64,000 bases of DNA from Dethiosulfatarculus sandiegensis (GTDB lineage: Bacteria; Desulfobacterota; Desulfarculia; Desulfarculales; Desulfarculaceae), in contig NZ_AZAC01000056.1 of assembly GCF_000931935.2 (NCBI RefSeq), positions 1 through 64,000 on the forward strand, given 5' to 3'. Under the pieces are notes generated by a model. It was not told where the DNA came from. It saw only the letters and a program-made list of their open reading frames with translations, and searched no databases. Shown one piece after another: positions 8,244 through 17,289 of the stretch (within the stretch, counting starts at the first letter, position 1; each line of letters begins with the position of its first letter). The translations under genes were made by a program, and so were the position numbers.

Positions 8244-8933
8244 TCAGGCTTGGTTATCCGGCAGGCATTCAAGCAAGGGTTTGCTTTTCAGCCCCATTTT
8301 GTCCATGCGCATTAAGAGTTCCATGAAAAGGTCTCTGACTCCGGGTCGGGAGCGATTGCGCAACTCTCTCAGCCTGGCCGGATTTTGATAGTCTTTTTTG
8401 ATGCTTTCATAAAATGCCACATCCGGTGTGTTGACATAGATGTGAATAGGGTGAAAGCAAAAGACCATTAATGAGGGCAGGGCAAGGTCAAAGTCATTCA
8501 GTTTCGGGGCCTGGTTCCTTTCCAGATCGCGCAACCAGGATGCATCTGCAAAGAATATGGGCATTTGCCAGAGGCCAAGCATGGGTATGGGCTTTATATC
8601 CTTTTGGTAAAGCATCATATAGTCGCTGGAATAGAGCAGTCCCGCCTCAGGGTAGGTGGCGGTTATGAGCCTGCCGTGAATATAAAGGGTGTGCGCCCTT
8701 ACACCCTTGGCCTTAGGATATAGTTCAAGCAAACTTTTTAAATGTTCTGCCTCGCTTATTTCTCGGTTGTGATAATTGGGGTGCAGGGCTGCTTCATGCC
8801 CTTTTAAAAGCACCGCCGGATAGTCGGAGGTGCAAAAGGCCGTGCACCTCTGGTTGTGTTCGGCCAGTAGATCCATAGTGTCGGATAAGACTGCATCCGG
8901 CACCCAGTCTGTATCCAGGGTGAGGGATATCAT
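8244..8933 (-). CDS. WbmS-like polysaccharide deacetylase, 229 aa
   Basis: Resembles the WbmS family of NodB-fold deacetylases found in O-antigen and glycan clusters. The N-terminal LTLDTDWVPD supplies the Asp pair (Asp7, Asp9), and GHEAALHPNYH (His46, His51, His55) fits a metal-binding site. A late FCFHPIHIYVNTP segment matches the family's C-terminal histidine motif. It is the last gene of the - strand operon and overlaps the upstream glycosyltransferase by 4 nt (ATGA). Likely removes an acetyl group from an amino sugar, possibly preparing the amine for formyl or acyl transfer. The family assignment is from recalled motifs only. Confidence 0.7.
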   Translation of the reverse strand: MISLTLDTDWVPDAVLSDTMDLLAEHNQRCTAFCTSDYPAVLLKGHEAALHPNYHNREISEAEHLKSLLELYPKAKGVRAHTLYIHGRLITATYPEAGLLYSSDYMMLYQKDIKPIPMLGLWQMPIFFADASWLRDLERNQAPKLNDFDLALPSLMVFCFHPIHIYVNTPDVAFYESIKKDYQNPARLRELRNRSRPGVRDLFMELLMRMDKMGLKSKPLLECLPDNQA

Positions 8934-9910
8934 GATTCTTGCCCTTTTGTTTCAGGAAAATAAGGATTTTCCGGCACCGGACCGCCCAAGGTGACTACAT
9001 GCAGATACAGAGCCTTCCAGCGGGCGGCGGCCTTGGCGGGATCGAGATTTTGTCTTATCCAGGCCGCGGAACGGTCGCCTGTTTCAGACAGGGTGGATGG
9101 ATTTGAAACCATCTCGGCCAGGCGTATGGTGAGATTTTGGGGAGAGACCGGAATAACCGGGGCTTCGGGCATAAGGGTAAAATCCAGCCCGCTCAAGTTG
9201 GCGGCCACCGGCAAGCCCACAGCCATGGCCTCCAGGGCCTGGATGCTTAGGCCGTTCAAGGTGAGGTCATCCAAAAACAGGTTGCTGTTGGCCAGCTCCA
9301 GCAGATAGTCCTTGCGGTTCAAGTTCTCCAGCCAGTTGAAGGTCATCTCCAGGTGTTCCTGGATCTCGAAGCAGACTTGCAGAATCTGATCCAGATGTCC
9401 CCGCCTTTGGTGTCGGCTGTGATAGGCCAGAACCGGGGGCCCGGATAAGGTGGCGGAATTTCGGGTGGGAATATCTTCAAGGTCCAGCACCGGCGGCATA
9501 TGCACCAAAGGCACCGGGCAGGTGGACAAGGCTCCGGTAAGGGGCCAGGAGGTGGCGACTATGCCCCCCTGATAATGGCGAAAAAATATTTCCGAGTTAT
9601 TTTTTTTGAAATATTCAGGGGTATAGGTGAAGACGGAATTATTGGGGCGCAGATGATCCAATAAATTGAAGTTTTGGGCCTGAAAGGATTCGTCGAAAAC
9701 ATGGATAAGATCTGCGCTGATAATTTCTTCAAGTGTTTGCTTGAATCCATCCAGGGAAAGGTCCTTTAAGACCACGTCGCCATACGGGCCATAGGCCGGA
9801 TCAAGGTAGGTGTAGCTTTTGGCCTTGACCCCGGGCAGCCGGTTAAGCCCTTTGGCCAGGCTTGCCGGCAGGCCATGGATGTTGTTGGGTGATAAAACAG
9901 CGATCCTCAC
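8930..9910 (-). CDS. Glycosyltransferase, GT-B fold, 326 aa
   Basis: GT4/GT-B-like protein. The N-terminal strand VRIAVLSPNNIHGLP is followed by a C-terminal nucleotide-sugar-binding half with LTLNGLSIQALEAMAVGLPV, the typical E-x7-E-like region. Start placed at GTG 9910 because AAGGAG (complement of 9916-9921) lies 5 nt upstream and the GTG overlaps the previous gene's TGA by 4 nt. The longer TTG start at 9931 lacks such support. Translationally coupled on both sides. Probably adds a sugar to the flagellin glycan or its carrier. Confidence 0.75.
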   Translation of the reverse strand: MRIAVLSPNNIHGLPASLAKGLNRLPGVKAKSYTYLDPAYGPYGDVVLKDLSLDGFKQTLEEIISADLIHVFDESFQAQNFNLLDHLRPNNSVFTYTPEYFKKNNSEIFFRHYQGGIVATSWPLTGALSTCPVPLVHMPPVLDLEDIPTRNSATLSGPPVLAYHSRHQRRGHLDQILQVCFEIQEHLEMTFNWLENLNRKDYLLELANSNLFLDDLTLNGLSIQALEAMAVGLPVAANLSGLDFTLMPEAPVIPVSPQNLTIRLAEMVSNPSTLSETGDRSAAWIRQNLDPAKAAARWKALYLHVVTLGGPVPENPYFPETKGQES

Positions 9911-10578
9911 TTGGTCTCCTTGTGAACGCAAAGCACCAGGTGCTTGAGATAATTCATTTTTTGATAAGCGGGATGCAGTTGGTCACGGTGGGTCAACCCG
10001 ACATTCAAAAGATTTGAAACAACCCGGCAGCCTGAGAGGGCTCGCCCCAGTTCGGAGAGTCCTTGAGGCCCGAGAAGATGAACCGAGCCGCGATCTTCTG
10101 TGGTGACTGTCTGATCCGGCTCACCGGGTTTGTTCAGCACCAGGTCGACTATCAGGGTCCTTTTAGCTACTCGCAAGGCCTGAAGCAGGGCTTCATGCGG
10201 GTCTTGGGTTACAAAAAGAGTGCCTTTGCTGAAGACTACGTCAAAAGAGGCATCTTCAAAGGGAAGTTCGAGGGCGCTTGCCACCTGGAAATTGATTTCC
10301 GGATAGCGGTGTTTTGCGGCTTGAATCAGTTCCGGGGTGACATCCACTCCGGTGTATTGCATCTTGACTCCTCGTTTGTTCAAAAGGCTGTGGAGCGAGC
10401 CTGCCGCACAACCCAGGTCTAAGAGCGAGGAGCCCGGCGGCAGGTGTCTGGCCACCAGCCGGCTCATGAAAAACCAGGTTTGATCGTTGTCCAGTTGTTG
10501 CACCTGGTCCGGCGTCAAGTCGTAATGCCTTACCGCCTTTTGATTGGCCCAGGGTTTTGCCTGTGTTTGACTATTCAT
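9907..10578 (-). CDS. Class I SAM-dependent methyltransferase, 223 aa
   Basis: Compact Rossmann-fold methyltransferase: motif I LLDLGCAAGSL (~52-62), GVDVTPELI (strand 2) and LPFEDASFDVVFSKGTLF (motif IV region). Length fits a standalone enzyme of the Methyltransf_11/25 type. Overlaps the TPR-glycosyltransferase gene by ATGA and the next glycosyltransferase by GTGA, so it is embedded in a coupled operon. A second methyltransferase of the locus lies at 3684-4673; the two share only the fold. Likely O- or N-methylation of a glycan residue. Confidence 0.8.
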   Translation of the reverse strand: MNSQTQAKPWANQKAVRHYDLTPDQVQQLDNDQTWFFMSRLVARHLPPGSSLLDLGCAAGSLHSLLNKRGVKMQYTGVDVTPELIQAAKHRYPEINFQVASALELPFEDASFDVVFSKGTLFVTQDPHEALLQALRVAKRTLIVDLVLNKPGEPDQTVTTEDRGSVHLLGPQGLSELGRALSGCRVVSNLLNVGLTHRDQLHPAYQKMNYLKHLVLCVHKETK

Positions 10579-12155
10579 GAAAACTCCAGGGGAAGGCCTG
10601 AGTCACAATGAAAAAATCCGTATTTGATGCCGTTGTACAGGTGGGCGAATTGGGTGACCGAGCGCATCTCGTCATAATGTTTTCTGACGAATTCATAAGA
10701 CCTGTCGCCTATGGCGTTTACCAATTCGTGATCGCTGACCAGACGCCTCAGCAAGGGGGCCAGGCTCTCAGGCGTGATCCGCACCACCGGAGTGTCCGGC
10801 ATATAGCTTAAAACATGGGGGTTCACACTGGAAAGCGCCACATGCCCCATGGCCATGGATTCCACTGAGTTGAGCCCAAAGGTGGGGGTGCCCATTTCGT
10901 CATAGGTTATGTGCCCTCTTGCCTTGCGCTCCAGGCAGGCCTTGTTGTCCACACCTTCAATGATATCCATTTCGACCTTGAATTCCCTCACCAGGGGTTC
11001 CATGGCGGCAACAAAGTCGGCGGTGCGTTTTATTTCCCGGTTGGTGGGAGCATGCACCACCCGGATGGCGTCTCCCGGGTTAAGCCTGGGAACCCTTTCA
11101 AAGGGGGTGGGATCGAAGAATTGCTGAATATGATAAAATTTGCGGTGCAGGGGAAAGGCCTGGGTCCAGCCGAATCCCACCACCGCTGCGATATTTCTTT
11201 TGAGGTGCCACAAAAAGAGTTTTTTGTGGTTCATACGCAGATAAGAGCCGAAATACTGGACCAGGCAGTTTTTTTCATTAAGTATTTGGTCGAAGTTCAG
11301 GTTGGGCAGGTTAAGGGCCTGTCTGCCTATATGAAAGAAATCCGCCTGCCTGACCAATTGGTGTATTTCATTCAAATCATGAAACACCTGTCTGCCGTTT
11401 TGGTCGTTTATGATTATATCCCGGTCATATTGTAAATAATCGTCTTGTACAATTATGCACCGGGCCTTGTGGGGCGTGTATTGATTCAGGGCCCGGCAAA
11501 GTTTGGTAAGCTGGCCGGCCACATTGAAATCAGCGTAGATAAGTACATTCAGACCGGTTTTGGCTGGCTGTTTTTCCGGGGGCACCAGTTTCATAAAAGG
11601 GTCATTTGAGATGGGATTATCCATCAGGGGCTTTGTTTTCTCCCCCAGCTGAGTGCGGCAGTTTTTTATCAGCTCCATCTCCGGGGCTTTGGGGTCCTGA
11701 CCGTTTAGCTGCCAGGCCTTTTCCAGAAAACCAAGGGCCTGAGCCCAGTCTTTTTTCAGCATCAGCACCTTGGCCAGGTTGTTCAAGCTGGGCCTGTCTT
11801 GAGGCATCAGTTCCACGGCCTTGCGCAGGAACTGTTCAGCCGCGGGTGCGTCTCCCTGCATGACCTTGGCAATACCTAAAAGATTGTGGGCCTGGCCGTG
11901 ATCCCTGTCCTGGTTGATCAACCAGGCAAAAACCTTATCTGCGCCTTTGGCGGCCTGCGCCCTCAAGAGGGCTTCACCCAGTTCCAAAAGCATCCCTGTG
12001 TTGGTGGCCTGTTCAGTGGCCAGGAATGGGTCCAAAAGGCCCATGACCACATCCAACCGGTTCTGGCTGATAAGCTCCATCAGCCTGGGTTGGGAACATT
12101 CCATTGATGAGTCTGCAAAGATGTTGTTAGGCAATTGAATTCCGTCTCCGCGCAT
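10575..12155 (-). CDS. TPR-glycosyltransferase fusion, 526 aa
   Basis: Residues ~20-165 form TPR helices (LLELGEALLRAQ, NLLGIAKVMQGDAPAAEQFLRKAVELMP, NNLAKVLMLKKDWAQALGFLEKA). Residues ~200-526 form a GT-B-like glycosyltransferase (NVLIYADFNVAGQL at the start, TPTFGLNSVESMAMGHVALSS in the nucleotide-binding half). TPR-GT fusions often act directly on proteins, so this is a good candidate for the protein glycosyltransferase that modifies flagellin. Its TPR region resembles the standalone TPR protein at 3066-3623. ATG at 12155 lacks a clear ribosome-binding site; an internal ATG at 12104 is possible. Stop overlaps the methyltransferase start by 4 nt. Confidence 0.75.
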   Translation of the reverse strand: MRGDGIQLPNNIFADSSMECSQPRLMELISQNRLDVVMGLLDPFLATEQATNTGMLLELGEALLRAQAAKGADKVFAWLINQDRDHGQAHNLLGIAKVMQGDAPAAEQFLRKAVELMPQDRPSLNNLAKVLMLKKDWAQALGFLEKAWQLNGQDPKAPEMELIKNCRTQLGEKTKPLMDNPISNDPFMKLVPPEKQPAKTGLNVLIYADFNVAGQLTKLCRALNQYTPHKARCIIVQDDYLQYDRDIIINDQNGRQVFHDLNEIHQLVRQADFFHIGRQALNLPNLNFDQILNEKNCLVQYFGSYLRMNHKKLFLWHLKRNIAAVVGFGWTQAFPLHRKFYHIQQFFDPTPFERVPRLNPGDAIRVVHAPTNREIKRTADFVAAMEPLVREFKVEMDIIEGVDNKACLERKARGHITYDEMGTPTFGLNSVESMAMGHVALSSVNPHVLSYMPDTPVVRITPESLAPLLRRLVSDHELVNAIGDRSYEFVRKHYDEMRSVTQFAHLYNGIKYGFFHCDSGLPLEFS

Positions 12156-12208
12156 TTTCAGGTATGGGCCCTTCCCGGCCGGACGGGCAGTCTTGGCGAT
12201 AATCGGTT

Positions 12209-14179
12209 TCAGGCCGCCTTTATCTGGGAGGGGGGCTTGCTTTTCATGAGTTCGTTGGTCATTTCATCAAGCCCAAGGCTCTGGTAATAATCTCCGGCCT
12301 TGCCCATAAAGAGTTGCAGCCAAAGTTCAAAATTGACCAATGACCAGATCAGGAGCCTCAAGTTAATGCCGCAGCGGCAATGTGCCTCCATCACCTCGGT
12401 TATAACCCTGGGTGAGATATAGTCGTGGCACATGGCGCCTTTACGCAGGATCAGCCTTTTTACCAGCTCCAGGTTGCCTTCCCTGAACCACGATTCATCC
12501 GGAGAGCTGAAACCTTGCTTTTTCCGCTCAGATACTTCCTTGGGCACCAAAAGGCTCATGGCCTGGCGCAATATGTTCTTGCCGTCGTCATGGGTCTGGA
12601 AATAGGATTTTTTCTTGCCAAAGGCGTTTTCATCCTGGTGTTTCCATTCTTCCAGGTCTCTCAATTTATAACGTACCGGGATTTTTTGAGCAAAATCAAC
12701 TAGATCATTATCCATAAAGGGGAAACGCTCCTCCAGCCCATTGGCCATGGAAAGTTTGTCTCCCACCAGAAAAAGCCCGTGTAGAAATGTCTTGGCCTCA
12801 AAATAAAGTGAGTTGGCTATGTGATCTTCCGGGGTCTCATAGGCCAGGTTGGAGTGAAAGGTGAACACCCGGGTGAGCACCCGGCGCATATCATCCCCCT
12901 CCATATGGCGTTTGGCCGCAGGGGTGAAAAAGTTTTGGCGCAGCCCTTTGGGAATAAGCCTTTGCCAATAGGAAAAATAGTTGTCGAAAAATTCCTTTTT
13001 ACCCAGGGAGTGGCTCACCCGGTAGTAGCGCCAGGGGTAGCCGCCAAATAATTCGTCGCCTCCGGCGCCGCTTAGGCAAACCTTGACGAATTTGGAAGCC
13101 AGCCTGGCCGCATAGTATTGGCCATAGGACATGCCCAGGCGCAGGTCTTCCAGGTGATTCACCACAAGCGGCAAGGCCCAGCCCACATCGGTGTGCCCCA
13201 CTATCTGTTCAAAATGTTCGGTTTTAAACAGATAGGACATAAGTTCCGCCTGAACCCTTTCATCAAAGCTGGCCTCAACCCCGTGCACGCTTCCCATGTG
13301 CCAACCACAGGTGAAGGTGTGCATGCGGTTCAGCTCCCTGGAGGCGATGGCCACCAAAGAACCTGAGTCCATGCCGCCCGATAGATAGGCCCCAACGGGC
13401 ACGTCAGCCACAAGTTGGCGCTTGGTCGCTTGAATCAATAGCCTTTTGACCTCGCAGATCGCCTCTTCCTGGCCCATGGACTGGTCGGGGTTGCTGAAAT
13501 TGTAATCCCAATAGGCCCTTCTTTTAATCTCTCCTGTCCGGGTGTTTATGGTCATGATATTGGCCGCGGGCAGAAGCTCTACACCCTTGAACAGGGTGTG
13601 GTAGCGAAACAGGTTCTGAAAGGTGAAATACTCGGCCAGTGCCTGATGATTGACTTCGGCAGTGTAAAGGGGGTGAGCGGTTATCGCTTTGATTTCAGAA
13701 GCAAATACCAGATTTTTGCCCAGCTTGGCCAGGTAAAGGGGCTTTACTCCGAAACGGTCCCTGATAAGGTGAACCATTCCCTTTTGGTGGTCCGTCACGG
13801 CAAAAGCGAAATGCCCGTTCAGCCTGGGAACCAGATCCTCGCCCCATTTTTTCCAGCCGTGCAGCAAAACTTCCGTGTCGCATTGGCTTTTGAACAGGTG
13901 GCCTTGCTTTTCCAGCTCAGAGCGCAGTTCCCTGAAATTGTAAATAGTGCCGTTAAAGACCACGGCCAGGTTCCGGTCGGGGGAGACCATGGGCTGACTG
14001 CCGGCGGGCGAGGGATCTATAATCGCCAGCCTGCGGTGAGCCAGACCCACTTTTCCCTTCAGAAAGACTCCCTCACCGTCCGGCCCCCTGTGGGCCATGG
14101 CTTGGGCCATCTTTTGCAAAAGGTTTTCCGAAGGGGGCTCAACCTCGCCCAGGCCCGCTATCCCAGCTATGCCGCACAT
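12209..14179 (-). CDS. asnB: Asparagine synthase (glutamine-hydrolysing)-type amidotransferase, 656 aa
   Basis: Class II glutamine amidotransferase plus ATP-pyrophosphatase synthase. Cys2 after the initiator Met is the glutaminase nucleophile; RGPDGEG (31-37), FNGTIYN (75-81) and SQCDTEV (98-104) build the glutaminase site. LSGGMDSGS (266-274) is the synthase PP-loop. GGAAGGG precedes the ATG. Cluster-encoded AsnB homologues, including those in O-antigen and flagellin loci, often amidate a sugar carboxylate rather than aspartate, so pathway-specific amidation is likely here. Flanked by radical SAM and TPR-GT genes on the same strand. Confidence 0.85.
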   Translation of the reverse strand: MCGIAGIAGLGEVEPPSENLLQKMAQAMAHRGPDGEGVFLKGKVGLAHRRLAIIDPSPAGSQPMVSPDRNLAVVFNGTIYNFRELRSELEKQGHLFKSQCDTEVLLHGWKKWGEDLVPRLNGHFAFAVTDHQKGMVHLIRDRFGVKPLYLAKLGKNLVFASEIKAITAHPLYTAEVNHQALAEYFTFQNLFRYHTLFKGVELLPAANIMTINTRTGEIKRRAYWDYNFSNPDQSMGQEEAICEVKRLLIQATKRQLVADVPVGAYLSGGMDSGSLVAIASRELNRMHTFTCGWHMGSVHGVEASFDERVQAELMSYLFKTEHFEQIVGHTDVGWALPLVVNHLEDLRLGMSYGQYYAARLASKFVKVCLSGAGGDELFGGYPWRYYRVSHSLGKKEFFDNYFSYWQRLIPKGLRQNFFTPAAKRHMEGDDMRRVLTRVFTFHSNLAYETPEDHIANSLYFEAKTFLHGLFLVGDKLSMANGLEERFPFMDNDLVDFAQKIPVRYKLRDLEEWKHQDENAFGKKKSYFQTHDDGKNILRQAMSLLVPKEVSERKKQGFSSPDESWFREGNLELVKRLILRKGAMCHDYISPRVITEVMEAHCRCGINLRLLIWSLVNFELWLQLFMGKAGDYYQSLGLDEMTNELMKSKPPSQIKAA

Positions 14180-14234
14180 TCTAATACCCTTCCAATGCAG
14201 GAGGTTCCTGCCGGGTGTGGTAACTCTTTATTTT

Positions 14235-15200
14235 TCATTGGCCGCCTGCCCTGGCCAGGTCGTCTTGTGGTGTATAGAGTTCACCGATCAATTGTTCTTC
14301 CAAATAAGAAATTTTCCAGTGGTCGCAATAAAGGCAGGTGGAATCTGTTATGGTTTCAGGCCGGTTATGAGCGGTACGCATCTTTTCGTAGCGTTCCCCC
14401 AGCCAGAGGTCTTCAATGCTCTGTTTGTTCAGGTCCCCCAAATCATCGCCCCTTTGCCAGTCATGGTTGCAAAAGGCCGCTTGGCCGTTCCAGTAAACCA
14501 CGAGGTCCGTGTAAAGTTTTTGACAGGGCTTTCTGGGGATGGATTCAGGCACCTCCGGACAGTCCAGGCTGCCCAGGTGACCGTCTTTGGAATGTTCATA
14601 ATAGATCCTGGTGCGGTCGGCGATATTGCGCCAATGGGCAATAAATTTATCTATGCTTTTCTGGTTGATCTCGGTTCTGGTGGCTGAAACCTGAATCTGG
14701 GTGGGGTAATTGCCCTGGTCCCGCAAATCCAAAAGTCCCATTATGTTTTCCATAACCTTTGCCAAGGGCTCACCCCGGCGCATGGCCAGGTATTCGTCAG
14801 GTTCGATGGTGTCCAGACTGAAGGAGATGAAATCTACCCCTGCATCCAAAAGCCGGGCTGCGGTTTGCCGGTCCATCAGAGAACCGTTGTTGGCCAACTG
14901 GATGGGGCCAAGTCCCTTTTGCTTGGCATAGTTTAGAAAATCCGCTGCTTCAGGATGCATCAGAGGCTCCCCCCTGAAAAAAGGAACCAGGGCCACAGGC
15001 AGGCGCTCCGCCGCCTGATCCACCAGATTCCGGAAAAGTCTTTTGGCCATAAAGCCTTTTTTGGCATCCGGCTCCAGGTGGGAAGGACACATCACACAGC
15101 GGTAGTTGCAATGGTTGGTGATTTCCAAGGTAAGCCTTTGGGGAAAGGCGGAGGGTGCGAGCATTTTTAAGCAAAGCCTTTCTGCTCCCGGTATTTTCAA
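14235..15200 (-). CDS. Radical SAM/SPASM protein, 321 aa
   Basis: Radical SAM domain with CNYRCVMC (Cys31, Cys35, Cys38), the FFRGEPLMHP region equivalent to GGEP, and ISFSLDT. The C-terminal SPASM-type cysteines are CQKLYTDLVVYWNGQAAFC and CLYCDHW. First gene of the - strand operon. The start is uncertain: TTG at 15200 has GGAGAG immediately adjacent (too close), while an in-frame ATG at 15164 has only a weak site; both keep the whole radical SAM domain. Relatives include SPASM enzymes working on peptides and sugars; substrate not inferable. Confidence 0.8.
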   Translation of the reverse strand: MKIPGAERLCLKMLAPSAFPQRLTLEITNHCNYRCVMCPSHLEPDAKKGFMAKRLFRNLVDQAAERLPVALVPFFRGEPLMHPEAADFLNYAKQKGLGPIQLANNGSLMDRQTAARLLDAGVDFISFSLDTIEPDEYLAMRRGEPLAKVMENIMGLLDLRDQGNYPTQIQVSATRTEINQKSIDKFIAHWRNIADRTRIYYEHSKDGHLGSLDCPEVPESIPRKPCQKLYTDLVVYWNGQAAFCNHDWQRGDDLGDLNKQSIEDLWLGERYEKMRTAHNRPETITDSTCLYCDHWKISYLEEQLIGELYTPQDDLARAGGQ

Positions 15201-15698
15201 CTCTCCGGGTGAGCATTTTTTACCGACTTTGGAATAGCCGGATTTTCCCTGTTGTAGGCGCCGGGGGCTGAGAAGACCTCAGAGTTTATGATTTTAGGTC
15301 CAAACGGCAATAATCTGTAGCCCTTGGCGCTGGTATCCCAAGTTATATGCAAAATACGGGCCTAATTAATAGTAGGCAGAATGCGATCAGGTTTAGTTCT
15401 TTGCAATGAAGTTAACCAAGCTTTTTATAGAGTTTTTTCAAGTTAATATCTTTATTGGGATCTATCGGCGGCTTTTGTTTTGGGCAAGGCGTGATCATGT
15501 CGGCATCGACAAAAAGGCGGTTTTTTGACGGAGGCTGGTCAAAATGGCGTTTTCAGCGGGTTTGCATTTTAAAATACCGGGAAGGCTTTTTGAAAAAAAT
15601 CATAAGCTGCCCGCCCTCCAAAGAGCCTAGCGGGTCATGAATATTCTCTGATGGACACACCAATAGCATAGTTTTTCGGGCCTGAATAAGGACCCGGC
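15201..15698. other. Intergenic region without recognised gene
   Basis: About 500 bp between the - strand glycan operon and the receiver-TPR gene. A 61-codon frame at 15455-15640 has no ribosome-binding site or recognisable family and was not called. The promoter for the - strand operon should lie here, but no convincing -35/-10 pair was identified by eye. Confidence 0.5.
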
Positions 15699-15742
15699 GT
15701 GTAGTATTGCGGGGCAAGCAAGTTGCCCAATTTATTCTACAC
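15699..15742 (-). terminator. Imperfect terminator-like inverted repeat after receiver-TPR gene
   Basis: GTGTAG (15699-15704) pairs with CTACAC (15737-15742), and the inner GGGCAA (15712-15717) pairs with TTGCCC (15723-15728). It begins 5 bp past the stop of the - strand gene. It has no clear U-run, so termination is tentative. Confidence 0.45.
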
Positions 15743-15746
15743 CCTG

Positions 15747-16976
15747 CTAGGGGACCGGAGGTGGGGGCGGGGCGCCTTCGCTGACCTTGTAGCCCAGTTT
15801 GTTCAAGACTGCGTCCAAGAGCATTTGAGCCTCTTTAAATTCGGGATTGAGCTTAAGGGCGCGGCTCAAGTACTCGGTGGCCTTTTCCAGGGAATTCATG
15901 TCCCACAGGCAATGGGCCATATTGTAAAGCAGGTGTTCATCTTGAGGATGGAAATTTAAAGCCTTGCCAAACAGGTTGAGGGCTAGGTCGTATTTCTTTT
16001 GTTTCCGGTAGCTTATACCCAGGCGGTTGTAGACGTGGGCCAGTTCGGGATCAAGTTCCAGGGCCCTTTGGTAGAACTCTTCCGATTCGGCGAAATGACC
16101 GGAGTCAGACAAGGCGTCACCCATCTTCACCTGCATATCCGGATCTTTGGGGTTATCATCCGTGGCTTCGTGAAAATGGTCCAGGGCCTTTTTCAATTGC
16201 TTTAGCTGCAACTCCAGCTCGCCCATGTAAAAATGCAGGCTGGCGGTAACCTTCCCGGATTTTTTCATCCTTTTCGCAGCCATGACCGCACCGGCCAGCA
16301 CCTTTAGCGCATCTGTTTTGCGCCCCATAATATTGTAGACGCTGGCCAGCCCCAAAAAAGCCCGCAGGCTTTTGGGGTCAAGGCGCAGTGCGCTGATAAA
16401 GGCAGTGGCCGCCGCCTCCATGTCGCCCTTTTCCTTGAGGATGCGACCCAGGCCCAACATGGCCTCTTTACTTGATTTCACCTTCAGGGCGTTTTGGTAG
16501 CTCTCCTCGGCCTGGTCCAATTTTCCAAGGCGCACGGACTTCCTGGCCTTGGTCATGTGCTGCATAAAGGTTTCTTCATCCTCGTCCACAAACTGGTCCA
16601 GCATCTGGGCCACCGTCAGCCGCACCGGCTCCATGGCCAAGGGGGTGTTTAAGAAACCGCTGGCTCCCAATTCGAGCGCTTTTTGTTCCAGGGCCTTATC
16701 CTTGCGGTCTATCATTAAAAGAACCGGCAATTCCCTGGTCTTTTCAGCCGCCCTTATCCTCTGTAAGAGCTGAAAACCGCTTTGTGGTTGCATCTTCCAG
16801 GCGCTCACCACCAGGTTTACAGGCTTGTCTTTTAATATTTTTATTGCACTTTCAACATCTTGGGCAGTCCAAGTGCGATAGAACTGGAAGTCTTCCAAGT
16901 AGGTTTTCAGGGTGTCCAGGCCGGTTGAAACCTGATCTACGAGAAGAACGCTAAGCTTTCTGTATGAGAGTTTCAA
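15747..16976 (-). CDS. Degenerate receiver domain fused to TPR array, 409 aa
   Basis: Residues ~1-120 have the CheY-like receiver fold (LSVLLVDQ, NLVVSAWKMQPQSGFQLL, ASGFLNTPL). The phospho-acceptor Asp of the usual SDWxMP motif is Ala59, the acidic pair is reduced to Asp-Gln, and the conserved Lys is Thr111, so it should not be phosphorylated. Residues ~140-400 hold about six TPRs, including FYQRALELDPELAHVYNRLGIS. The C-terminus is a Pro-rich tail. Start taken as TTG 16976, because GAGGAG (complement of 16983-16988) is 6 nt upstream; the longer TTG at 17003 has no site. Probably a signalling scaffold. Relation to flagella is only positional. Confidence 0.8.
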   Translation of the reverse strand: MKLSYRKLSVLLVDQVSTGLDTLKTYLEDFQFYRTWTAQDVESAIKILKDKPVNLVVSAWKMQPQSGFQLLQRIRAAEKTRELPVLLMIDRKDKALEQKALELGASGFLNTPLAMEPVRLTVAQMLDQFVDEDEETFMQHMTKARKSVRLGKLDQAEESYQNALKVKSSKEAMLGLGRILKEKGDMEAAATAFISALRLDPKSLRAFLGLASVYNIMGRKTDALKVLAGAVMAAKRMKKSGKVTASLHFYMGELELQLKQLKKALDHFHEATDDNPKDPDMQVKMGDALSDSGHFAESEEFYQRALELDPELAHVYNRLGISYRKQKKYDLALNLFGKALNFHPQDEHLLYNMAHCLWDMNSLEKATEYLSRALKLNPEFKEAQMLLDAVLNKLGYKVSEGAPPPPPVP

Positions 16977-17227
16977 TTCACGCTCCTCGAAAAAAAGCGG
17001 CAAGCAATGATCATCTGGGGCTTAAGGCCCCCCTCCGGGACAACATGGTATCATACCAAAAATTAAACCCCTGTTGCAGCCGATGGTTGCCGGTATTAAA
17101 AAATTGAAGCGCGTAACTAAAGGTGAAGAGCGGTTTCACGCTTGGCGCTGAATTCGCTCTGTGGCCGATTGTTTTGAAGCCGTTTGAAAGGTTGGAATTT
17201 TTTTAGCAAGCGAGTGTTCTTATCAGC

Positions 17228-17256
17228 TTGACCCAGGCTTCAGACTGTTTTATTCT
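17228..17256 (+). promoter_or_regulatory. Sigma-70-type promoter upstream of eRF1-like gene
   Basis: TTGACC (17228-17233), a 17-bp spacer, and TATTCT (17251-17256). An octamer AGACTGTT lies inside the spacer (17242-17249) and recurs as an inverted pair downstream. The gene starts about 200 bp downstream, leaving a long leader. Confidence 0.45.
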
Positions 17257-17289
17257 ATTAGGTAAATGCCAAGTTATTCCTTTGATAAC

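Noticed and set aside
15455..15640. 61-codon + strand frame in the 15.2-15.7 kb gap
   Set aside because: No ribosome-binding site, no family resemblance and basic random-like composition.
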